Shown here in pieces: positions 1 to 5,720 of a DNA stretch of 10,653 nucleotides (position 1 is its first letter; every line of letters starts with the position of its first letter). Location: the NCBI GenBank assembly GCA_003565095.1, contig PXDI01000241.1, positions 1 to 10,653 on the forward strand, given 5' to 3'. Source of the stretch: PVC group bacterium. Its GTDB lineage: Bacteria; Verrucomicrobiota; Kiritimatiellia; UBA8416; PXDI01. Made by a program: the position numbers and the translations under genes. The notes beneath the pieces were generated by a model that ran no database searches, was not told the origin of the DNA, and saw only the letters and a program-made list of their open reading frames with translations.

Positions 1-2
1 AT

Positions 3-242
3 GACAATGCGCCGGAACGGCCGGCCACATGGGCTGAAGTTAAGTATTTTGAAATGAATATCATCGGGTGGGATCCGACGACTTTTCCGCTTATCCGTTG
101 CTATCATCATTACCGCGAAAGGCGGTTTACTGTAATAAACGAAGACGGCAACACACAGCGTCAGGGAATGACGCTGAATGTTTCGTATGCCGGCAATGTT
201 TTTCAAGCCCCCGAGAATTTTACACTGGAAATAGTTCGTTGA
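3..242 (+). CDS. C-terminal fragment of a probable major pseudopilin (GspG-like), 5' end outside the window
   Basis: The reading frame is open from the left edge (first full codon at 3) to a TGA at 240-242, giving 79 residues. It ends with WDPTTFPLIRCYHHY, then a short charged stretch, then MTLNVSYAGNVFQAP. A proline-framed 'P-x-x-R-C-x-H-H' element followed by 'LN-x-S-Y-x-G-x-V' is a pattern I associate with C-termini of GspG-type prepilin proteins in PVC bacteria; this is family memory, not a search. The hydrophobic prepilin N-terminus would lie upstream. An internal ATG at 54 would give a 62-residue protein, but the codons before it are open and the resulting protein has no signal or membrane segment, so a truncated C-terminus is the better reading. 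The position directly ahead of the secretin gene, 51 nt away, fits a T2SS role. The frame is fairly secure; the family call is not. Confidence 0.5.
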   Translation, partial: DNAPERPATWAEVKYFEMNIIGWDPTTFPLIRCYHHYRERRFTVINEDGNTQRQGMTLNVSYAGNVFQAPENFTLEIVR

Positions 243-276
243 TGCATGAAGCTGATGCTTGCAGAATGCGTTGAGC

Positions 277-281
277 AGGAG
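277..281 (+). promoter_or_regulatory. Shine-Dalgarno site of the secretin gene
   Basis: AGGAG lies 12 nt before the ATG at 294. The spacing is a little long. It supports the ATG at 294, whose product begins with a well-formed lipoprotein signal. Confidence 0.5.
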
Positions 282-293
282 TAAGACACACCT

Positions 294-2135
294 ATGAAAA
301 TACTGAGAATCATACCGTCGGGGGTTTTTGGCGTCTTGTTATGTTTGTTGCTGGCGGCTTGTGCCGGTCCGGCGGCGGAGCGCGGCAAGCCAGCCGGGCG
401 GGTTGATCCGCGCATTCTTGAAACGCGGATGCTGCTGGAGGACGGGCGCGTGAGTGATGCGCTGCGCGCGGCGATTGATCTGTCACGCGAGGTGCCGGAT
501 ACCCCGGGACTGCGCGAGTTGCAGATGGAAATTACCGCCGAACTCACCCGGCAGCGTTCAGCACGGGCGCTGCGTGAGTCGCAAAGCAGCATTGACCGCA
601 TGCATACTGATATTCTGGAAAACCGGCTGGTGCCCGACACCTACGGGGTGACCCGCCGTATCCGCCCCGACGGCACCCCCTGGCCGGCGGCACCCACATC
701 CATGCAGGCCGCGCTGAAACGTCCGGTCAGCGTGCATCTTGAAGATGTCACTTTGCGCGATTTTGTTCTGGCCATCGGTAAGTCGGAGAATATCAACATC
801 ATCATGGATCAGATGGAAGATACTCCGACCATGACGCTCCATGCGGATAATACCCCGCTAAAGGAGATTCTTGATTATGTTTCGCGTAATATCGGGGTGC
901 AGTTTGCGGTCGGCGAAAATATCATCTGGGTCACCGAAGGGACGCCGGATGAAGTGCGCATTCCGATGGAGACACGGGTTTTTCCGCTGCGTAAGGGGCT
1001 TTCGATGCAGGAAATCGAAGCCGGCACCGCCAATGTCGAGGAGGCGCTGCAGCGTTTTGTGCCGCAGCCGCAAGGCTCGGACCTGCTGTTTAACCCGAAA
1101 GCGCATCTGCTGATTGTCAAGAATACCAGGGATAATCTGGCATTGACCGAGCAGATTGTCGCCGCGATGGATGTGGTGCCGCCGCAGGTGCTGATCGAGG
1201 CGCGCTTTATCAGCACCCAGATAGCTGATATGCGTGAACTGGGGGTGGATTGGGTGCTGGATAGCGCGGTAACCGTCAGTCGGCAGCGGGTGCTGCGTGA
1301 CGGCGCCAATGTCGGCGCCCCGCGGACGGTTATTACTGCTGATTCGCGCATCGGTTTCACTCCGTTTGCAGGGGACGCACGCGGACTGAATCTGACTTAT
1401 CAGGGCCTGCTGACCGATCCCATGTTCCAGGCGGTCTTGCACGCGCTGGACCGCTCCGGAAAATCGCGCACACTGTCTGTCCCCAAGGTTACCACGGTGA
1501 ACAACCGCGCGGCCCGCATCCGGGTCGGGGAGGATTTCCGCTATTTCGAGGAATACGACACCATTTCAATTCCCTCACAGGTAAGCGACGGGGGACAGAC
1601 AGTTTATACCAGTACACTGGTGCCGGTCGGCGTGCCGCGGCTGGAGGAACTGGGCATTATCCTGACCGTAACCCCCAGTGTCGGCGCCGACATGAGCAGC
1701 ATCACCCTGCATATGGTGCCGGAAATCAGGGATTTCGTGCGCTATGAGGAATTCAATGTGGCCGCCCGCGGCAGAAGAACCGGTACCACCGGGACCATTA
1801 TCGACGACGACCGAACCATCGAGGATGAAACGTCCCTGATAAAGGTGCCGATTTTCCGCATCAGCGAAGTTGAAACAGAAGTAATTGTGCGCAGTGGTGA
1901 AACCGTGGTCACCGGCGGGTTGATTTCATCGAGCGAGAGCAAGTCGCAGGAAAAGGTGCCGATTCTTGGTTCCGTGCCGCTGCTGGGGGCATTGTTCCGG
2001 CGTGATGTTACCGAAGAAACCCGCCAGAATCTGTTGATCTTTGTTACCGCCACAATTTTGTCGGAACGCGGCGAAAACCTGATACCGATTGAAGAAGTGA
2101 TGGAAGAGGCGGAAGGGGAAGGGGATAGGGATTAG
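294..2135 (+). CDS. gspD: Secretin, GspD/PilQ family, predicted lipoprotein
   Basis: 613 residues. Secretins form the gated outer-membrane ring of T2SS and type IV pili. The N-terminus has a basic start, a hydrophobic core and the lipobox LAAC (Cys23), so this is probably a self-targeting lipoprotein. Residues about 38-120 are helical and charged. An N0/STN-like domain follows at about 143-213 (starting RPVSVHLEDVTLRDF), then one N1-like ring domain at about 228-295. The secretin body runs from about 297 (PPQVLIEARFI) to about 595 and includes the hallmark VPILGSVPLLGALF at 555-568, followed by the usual RQNLLIFVTATIL segment. Typical GspD proteins have N0 plus three N domains, so this form is short and closer to PilQ in layout. 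The acidic tail after about 596 runs into a G-rich repeat that supplies the stop codon. The secretin call is very secure; gspD rather than pilQ rests on the gspK-like neighbour. Confidence 0.93.
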   Translation: MKILRIIPSGVFGVLLCLLLAACAGPAAERGKPAGRVDPRILETRMLLEDGRVSDALRAAIDLSREVPDTPGLRELQMEITAELTRQRSARALRESQSSIDRMHTDILENRLVPDTYGVTRRIRPDGTPWPAAPTSMQAALKRPVSVHLEDVTLRDFVLAIGKSENINIIMDQMEDTPTMTLHADNTPLKEILDYVSRNIGVQFAVGENIIWVTEGTPDEVRIPMETRVFPLRKGLSMQEIEAGTANVEEALQRFVPQPQGSDLLFNPKAHLLIVKNTRDNLALTEQIVAAMDVVPPQVLIEARFISTQIADMRELGVDWVLDSAVTVSRQRVLRDGANVGAPRTVITADSRIGFTPFAGDARGLNLTYQGLLTDPMFQAVLHALDRSGKSRTLSVPKVTTVNNRAARIRVGEDFRYFEEYDTISIPSQVSDGGQTVYTSTLVPVGVPRLEELGIILTVTPSVGADMSSITLHMVPEIRDFVRYEEFNVAARGRRTGTTGTIIDDDRTIEDETSLIKVPIFRISEVETEVIVRSGETVVTGGLISSSESKSQEKVPILGSVPLLGALFRRDVTEETRQNLLIFVTATILSERGENLIPIEEVMEEAEGEGDRD

Positions 2136-2138
2136 GGG
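2115..2138 (+). other. G-quadruplex motif across the gspD stop codon
   Basis: Four G-runs lie in 24 nt: GGGG at 2115-2118, GGGG at 2121-2124, GGG at 2128-2130 and GGGG at 2135-2138, with loops of 2, 3 and 4 nt. This meets the usual G3+N1-7 rule on the coding (mRNA) strand. The gspD stop codon TAG (2133-2135) lies between the third and fourth runs. Confidence 0.7.
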
Positions 2139-2155
2139 CTAGGTGTTAGGGATTA
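2121..2155 (+). repeat. Five-unit degenerate heptad array, GGGRTTA-like
   Basis: Five successive 7-nt units read GGGGATA, GGGATTA, GGGGCTA, GGTGTTA and GGGATTA. The array starts in the last codons of gspD, includes its stop codon and ends in the gap. It resembles a telomere-type G-rich repeat but is degenerate and only 35 nt long. Confidence 0.75.
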
Positions 2156-2202
2156 GGAACTTTTAAAGGAAGATGATACAAAAAACGTGTATGTTGATAT
2201 GG

Positions 2203-2266
2203 GTGTACGAGTAAGTGTACGAGTAAGGGGGATGCGCAGTCCTTACTCGTACACTTACTCTTACAC
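2203..2266. repeat. 26-bp inverted repeat made from a duplicated 12-mer
   Basis: The left arm (2203-2228) is two tandem copies of GTGTACGAGTAA plus GG. The right arm (2241-2266) is its reverse complement with one mismatch (C2208 against T2261), so 25 of 26 positions pair. The loop is 12 nt (2229-2240). As RNA it would be a very stable hairpin. No run of T follows it. Confidence 0.88.
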
Positions 2267-2332
2267 GCTAATCTCTTGGGTTGCGGATGAAATCTGCGTT
2301 AGCACGAATTATGCATGAGAAAGGGATTCAAC

Positions 2333-2359
2333 CACGGATAACACTGATTTCACGAATAC
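2333..2359 (+). repeat. Three-unit 9-nt degenerate array
   Basis: Three adjacent 9-nt units read CACGGATAA, CACTGATTT and CACGAATAC. The shared element is CAC followed by a purine-rich A/T end. Three units are few, so chance similarity cannot be excluded. Confidence 0.45.
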
Positions 2360-2377
2360 ATTAAACGTTAGTAGTCA

Positions 2378-2391
2378 AGCCCGTAAGGGCT
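2378..2391 (+). other. Small hairpin with a GTAA tetraloop
   Basis: AGCCC (2378-2382) pairs with GGGCT (2387-2391) around GTAA, which would be a GNRA-type tetraloop in RNA. A 5-bp stem is weak evidence alone, but a second hairpin lies 23 nt downstream. Confidence 0.4.
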
Positions 2392-2414
2392 GTTCTGGGA
2401 AGTTGATGAATAGA

Positions 2415-2447
2415 TCAGGTTAGGGAAACCAAGTGCCGGAAACCTGA
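2415..2447 (+). other. 7-bp hairpin upstream of gspL
   Basis: TCAGGTT (2415-2421) pairs with AACCTGA (2441-2447) around a 19-nt loop that itself holds GGGAAACC. Together with the hairpin at 2378-2391 it could be part of a structured leader. I do not recognise a riboswitch or intron family. Confidence 0.35.
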
Positions 2448-2483
2448 CAAAAAGCATGGGGTAGAGAGTAGGCGTACAAAAAC

Positions 2484-2511
2484 GTTTCACGTTCCACTTT
2501 CTACGTTTTAC
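2484..2511 (-). repeat. Four-unit degenerate heptad array before gspL
   Basis: On the + strand the units are GTTTCAC, GTTCCAC, TTTCTAC and GTTTTAC. On the - strand they read GTAAAAC, GTAGAAA, GTGGAAC and GTGAAAC, that is GT followed by purines. The array ends 9 nt before the gspL start, where a Shine-Dalgarno site would normally sit, and no clear one is present. It matches the heptad style of the array inside gspK (9777-9811) in opposite orientation. Confidence 0.7.
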
Positions 2512-2520
2512 AAAAAAGAT

Positions 2521-4170
2521 ATGGCGATGCATCGAACAGTTCTGGGAATTGACATTGGCGCATCCTGCGTAAAGGCTGCGTGGGTGCGGCGTACGCGTGG
2601 CGGCGGTGAGGTTGTGCGCACCGAAGTGCTCAATCTGCCTGCGCACGGGCCTGCGCCGGCCGAGACGATTACCCGCTGGATTGCCGGGCTGGGCGTCGGG
2701 CGGCTACCGTGTGTGCTCGGTTTTCCCGGTGCGCAGACCATGTTTCATCCTGTGCAGATTCCCGCGGATGATCCGCGCCCCGACCGCGTGGTGGCCGATA
2801 TCGAAATGGTACGTTTCCACGATATGGCCGGCGAGGAAATGTATCATGACGCACTTTTTTCCGGCCGCAGCGCGGGCGCACGGCAGTTAATGCTGATGCT
2901 GGCGCGGCCGCAGCAGGTTCATCAGCGGCTGGGGCAGGCGGCGGAAATCGGCATAACCCCGTGGAATCTGACCCCGACGCCGGTCGCGCTCTGGAACAGT
3001 TGGAAAATCTGGAACCGCCCCGCCAAAGACGCCCCGGTTCTGTTAATCAATTGCGGACATCGCTCTACTGAGCTGGCGGTGGTGACTGCCGGCGAATTCC
3101 GTTTCACCCGCAGCATCGCAATGGGTAGCCAGGAGTTTACTGAAGCACTGGCCGCCGATCGCAAAATCTCCTATTCGCAGGCGGAAACTTTTAAACAGCA
3201 GGATCTCCGGCCGAAGCCGGAGGATGCGCAGGTGCTGCCGCAGTTTCATTCCGCATTGGCGGAATGGATTGAGGAAATAAAATCCTGCATCAGTTTATAT
3301 ACCGGTTTGTATCCGGACGAAAATGATGCCGTCAGCGCGGTGGTGACTGCCGGCGGCGGGTGCTGCATGCAGCAGATCGATGGCTATATTTCCGGCGAAT
3401 TACAGGTACCGGTGAGCGCTTTGACGGTGGGCGGTTTACAGGGGGCGCGGGCGCAGCAGGCGGCGGTGGCGGCTGGACTGGCCTTGCCGCTGGTAACCGA
3501 TAGCGCCGCCGCAGCCGGGGTGTTGCCGCCGGAAACCCGTGACGAGCTGGTCTTCCGCCGCCAGAAGCCTTTCTGGATTGCGGCGGCCATAATGGCCGCG
3601 TTGACCTTTGGCATCAGTCTTGCCGCCGGTTATTACGATTTCCGCCGCATGGAGGAGCATTTGAAGGCCCATAAGGTGGACCTGGTGCAACGCCAGCGGC
3701 TGGCTGGTGAAATTGAGACAATCCGCGCCGGAACGCGCCTGATGGCGCAGATGTCTGAACCGGTGATGCAGCGGCTGGTACTGATGCCTTATCTGCGCGA
3801 TACCCTTGCCGCGGTCTCCGCCGCGCTGACTTCGGGTGACCGCGTGGTGCTGATCAGCGACCGCCAAAGTTATTTTGCTCAGCCGGCGGACACTACGCGC
3901 CGCCGGCCGCCGCGCGATGTCCGCCGCGCAGGAAGTGAAGTAGAGACTCTGCCGCTCGCCGACGGCTTTATTATAGAAGGCCACACCAAACACTATGATT
4001 TACAGAGCGTCCGTGAATTAATTATACGCCTGGCAGATGTTCCGTTTATTGCCTCGGTTGACTTATTGAGTGACGATATGCGGGCCGACCGGGATTTTTC
4101 CGGCATTACCGGCAGCGCCGATGCCCGCCAGCGGTTTGTCATAGATGTACGCTTTGGAGAAATGCCGTGA
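2521..4170 (+). CDS. gspL: GspL-like (PilM-PilN-like) actin-fold inner-membrane platform protein
   Basis: 549 residues. GspL and PilM/PilN recruit the assembly ATPase to the inner membrane. Residues 1 to about 330 form an actin-like domain: a phosphate-1 type loop near residues 8-15 (LGIDIGAS), a phosphate-2 type segment at about 174-186 (LLINCGHRSTELA), the PilM-like SYSQAETFKQQ stretch, and a glycine-rich adenosine-type segment at about 274-282 (VVTAGGG). In the phosphate-2 loop Asn177 stands where PilM proteins usually have Asp, so nucleotide binding may be altered. One membrane helix lies at about 351-370, then a short charged helix, then a periplasmic PilN/GspL-C-like domain to the end. 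This cytoplasm-membrane-periplasm layout in one chain is that of GspL. The start is uncertain: the ATG at 2521 and the one at 2527 both lack a clear Shine-Dalgarno site. The 3' end overlaps the next gene by 4 nt. Confidence 0.8.
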   Translation: MAMHRTVLGIDIGASCVKAAWVRRTRGGGEVVRTEVLNLPAHGPAPAETITRWIAGLGVGRLPCVLGFPGAQTMFHPVQIPADDPRPDRVVADIEMVRFHDMAGEEMYHDALFSGRSAGARQLMLMLARPQQVHQRLGQAAEIGITPWNLTPTPVALWNSWKIWNRPAKDAPVLLINCGHRSTELAVVTAGEFRFTRSIAMGSQEFTEALAADRKISYSQAETFKQQDLRPKPEDAQVLPQFHSALAEWIEEIKSCISLYTGLYPDENDAVSAVVTAGGGCCMQQIDGYISGELQVPVSALTVGGLQGARAQQAAVAAGLALPLVTDSAAAAGVLPPETRDELVFRRQKPFWIAAAIMAALTFGISLAAGYYDFRRMEEHLKAHKVDLVQRQRLAGEIETIRAGTRLMAQMSEPVMQRLVLMPYLRDTLAAVSAALTSGDRVVLISDRQSYFAQPADTTRRRPPRDVRRAGSEVETLPLADGFIIEGHTKHYDLQSVRELIIRLADVPFIASVDLLSDDMRADRDFSGITGSADARQRFVIDVRFGEMP

Positions 4171-4997
4171 CAATTTCCTTTCGCAAATGGTCTGAACGCC
4201 AGCAGGTACTGGCCGTCATCCTCGGCGGCGGCTTGTTCCTGTCTGCGCTGTGGTTTTTTCTGCTGACACCGTTGAACCGGCAGCGCCGTGCTTTGGAAAA
4301 GGACATTGAACAGATCAGAACTGAACTGGCGGCGAAGGGGCTGCTGCTGGATATGACTGCGCTGAACGAAACCAGACAGCAGGCGTATGATGAGCACAAA
4401 AGCCGCCGCGCGGAGTGGTTGCAGGCCGCCGGGCATATCCAGAGCATCGAGGAATCCGGCGCAGGGATTGGCGGCGTCGGGCATATTGATTATAAGGTGG
4501 CGCTTTTTGATGTGCGGCACCGTTTGCAGCGCAAGGCGCGCGCGCTGAATGTGGTGCTGCCGGCGGATCTTGGAATGGAGGCGGCCATCCGCAGCAATGA
4601 AGACGCCCGTGAACGTATGTACCAGTTGCGCGCAGTTGAAAGACTGGTGGACTTATGTCTGGATGTTAATATCCCGCGCCTGCAATCAATCGCACCGCTC
4701 GAACCCAATGGCATTATGCTGCCGGGATCCACCACGGTCTATATGCGCGAATATCCGGTCAAATTGGAGTTTCTCGGCAGTATGGATAATCTGTATGCGC
4801 TCTTTGAAACGGTGGCGCAGCCGGGCCGCCTGTTTGCACTGCGGCAGTGCCGCATTGAAAGCACAGTGGCCGATACGCGAGACATTCTTGAAATCTCGCT
4901 GACATTGAGCGCGCTGTTGAGTGTGGTTGAACCAGACGAACTGACGCCGGCGGCTAAGGCCCCGGTGCAACGGCTGACCCGGCCGTTGGGATTTTAA
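4167..4997 (+). CDS. gspM: GspM/PilO-like inner-membrane platform protein
   Basis: 276 residues. The protein has a short basic cytoplasmic N-terminus containing ERQQ, one membrane helix at about 14-33, then a heptad-like charged stretch (about 36-75) and a periplasmic domain. This bitopic layout and its position right after the L-like protein match GspM and PilO, which pair with GspL/PilN through coiled coils and ferredoxin-like folds. The sequence YPVKLEFLGSMDNLYALFETV in the C-terminal third resembles the PilO fold segment; only the general pattern supports this. The start is GTG at 4167, overlapping the preceding TGA as GTGA, with GGAG at 4156-4159 giving 7-nt spacing. This indicates translational coupling. 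GspM and PilO cannot be told apart by eye here. Confidence 0.7.
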   Translation: MTISFRKWSERQQVLAVILGGGLFLSALWFFLLTPLNRQRRALEKDIEQIRTELAAKGLLLDMTALNETRQQAYDEHKSRRAEWLQAAGHIQSIEESGAGIGGVGHIDYKVALFDVRHRLQRKARALNVVLPADLGMEAAIRSNEDARERMYQLRAVERLVDLCLDVNIPRLQSIAPLEPNGIMLPGSTTVYMREYPVKLEFLGSMDNLYALFETVAQPGRLFALRQCRIESTVADTRDILEISLTLSALLSVVEPDELTPAAKAPVQRLTRPLGF

Positions 4998-5000
4998 TTT

Positions 5001-5720
5001 ATGAACGCTTTCTGGAAATGGTTGATGCGGGCGGACGGCAGGATGATTTTCCTGTGTACCGTTGCGGCATTTTGTGCGGTGGCGGTCTGGTGGGGCTGGC
5101 GTATCAGCCAGCCGGTCGGTGTGCCGGCGGTGCCGCATTCGCGCGCCACTTCACGTGCGGCCGCCGAAGAGCTGGCGCTGAACACGTTTCTGCGCCGCGA
5201 AGCCGATGCACAGCGCTACATTGTTCCGCCTACACCGTTTCTTTATATCGAACGCCGCCGCCCGCCGCGCCGCCCGCCGCCGGATGATAATGCTGTTGCA
5301 CAACCCGTTCAGCCGGAAGATACGCAACCGGTAAAACCACCCGACGATACCGCTACGCCGGTTAAAACCCCAACCGATACCCCGGAGCGTCCTCCGCAAG
5401 ACGGCGAACAGCATCAACCGATGGCTCCGGTAGATCAGGACCCCCCGGTGCGCCCGCCGCCACCGCCGGATCCGGGACCGCCGTTGCGCTTGACTTATCG
5501 CGGATATATGTACCGTCCGGACGGTTCCCTGCTGGCACTGATTGAGGACTCACGCAGCGAACGCGCCGCATTTCATCCGGTCGGAACAAACCTTTTCGGC
5601 ATAACCATTCAGCATCCCGACGGTGACACCCTTGAAGTGCTGTCGGTTTCCGGCGCAGCATATACCATCCGTCGCGGACAGCCGGTCTATTTTATTAATG
5701 GAGAACCTCGTGAGCGCTGA
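5001..5720 (+). CDS. gspC: GspC/PilP-like periplasmic connector with proline-rich linker
   Basis: 239 residues. One membrane helix lies at about 15-33, followed by a helical charged stretch, then a long proline-rich linker at about 85-161 with alternating acidic and Pro-Val/Pro-Pro motifs. A compact C-terminal domain follows at about 162-236 (starting LRLTYRGYMY), with the short beta pattern and a GTNLFGITI element expected of the GspC HR or PilP domain. In T2SS this domain binds the secretin N0 domain and ties the outer-membrane ring to the inner-membrane platform. The linker is long enough to help cross the periplasm and is TonB-like in composition. No PDZ or coiled-coil C-terminal extension is present, unlike proteobacterial GspC. 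The gene starts 3 nt after gspM and its end overlaps the start of gspE. Confidence 0.65.
   Translation: MNAFWKWLMRADGRMIFLCTVAAFCAVAVWWGWRISQPVGVPAVPHSRATSRAAAEELALNTFLRREADAQRYIVPPTPFLYIERRRPPRRPPPDDNAVAQPVQPEDTQPVKPPDDTATPVKTPTDTPERPPQDGEQHQPMAPVDQDPPVRPPPPPDPGPPLRLTYRGYMYRPDGSLLALIEDSRSERAAFHPVGTNLFGITIQHPDGDTLEVLSVSGAAYTIRRGQPVYFINGEPRER
5700..5703 (+). promoter_or_regulatory. Shine-Dalgarno site that decides the gspE start
   Basis: GGAG lies 6 nt before GTG 5710. The competing ATG at 5698 overlaps this site and has no Shine-Dalgarno match of its own, so GTG 5710 is the preferred start. The in-frame GTG at 5623 lies deep inside gspC and has no such support. Confidence 0.6.

Larger units (their letters stand above)
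2136..2520. other. 385-nt gap between gspD and gspL without a convincing gene
   Basis: No credible coding sequence is visible. The gap holds the end of the heptad array, a large inverted repeat (2203-2266), a three-unit 9-nt array (2333-2359), two small hairpins (2378-2391 and 2415-2447) and a four-unit heptad array (2484-2511) just before gspL. I see no clear -35/-10 promoter. The inverted repeat lacks a T-tract, so it is not a standard intrinsic terminator. The gap separates gspD from the tightly packed L-M-C-E-H-I block, so an internal promoter or RNA processing site here is plausible but not shown. Confidence 0.7.

Noticed and set aside
54..242. A complete 62-residue gene starting at ATG 54
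   Set aside because: The frame is open to the left edge before the ATG and the protein looks like a C-terminal tail, so it was called a partial CDS instead.
858..1442. Long - strand frame (194 residues) opposite the secretin gene
   Set aside because: It lies fully within a clear secretin CDS and its translation has no recognisable domain; GC-rich codon bias opens such frames.
2121..2155. Eukaryotic-type telomere repeat
   Set aside because: The units resemble TTAGGG-like repeats but are degenerate, 7 nt long and internal to a bacterial operon.
2173..2214. A 13-codon ORF after gspD (ATG 2173) preceded by AAAGGA, ending in the inverted repeat
   Set aside because: It is too short to support. 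A leader peptide ending in the hairpin is imaginable but nothing shows it is translated.
2203..2270. Rho-independent terminator after gspD
   Set aside because: The stem is strong but the loop is 12 nt and no T-run follows on either strand.
2370..2450. Cobalamin or c-di-GMP riboswitch, or a group II intron fragment
   Set aside because: The GGGAAACC and GCCGGAAACC words are suggestive, but the conserved cores of these families are not present.
2368..2646. - strand gene in the gspD-gspL gap
   Set aside because: It overlaps the start of gspL and passes through the repeat arrays; no homology pattern was seen.
3436..3993. Long - strand frame (185 residues) opposite gspL
   Set aside because: It is antisense to a well-supported CDS and has low-complexity, His/Arg-rich composition.
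5623..5709. Longer gspE start at GTG 5623
   Set aside because: It would add about 29 residues overlapping gspC in another frame, without a ribosome site; GTG 5710 has GGAG at good spacing.
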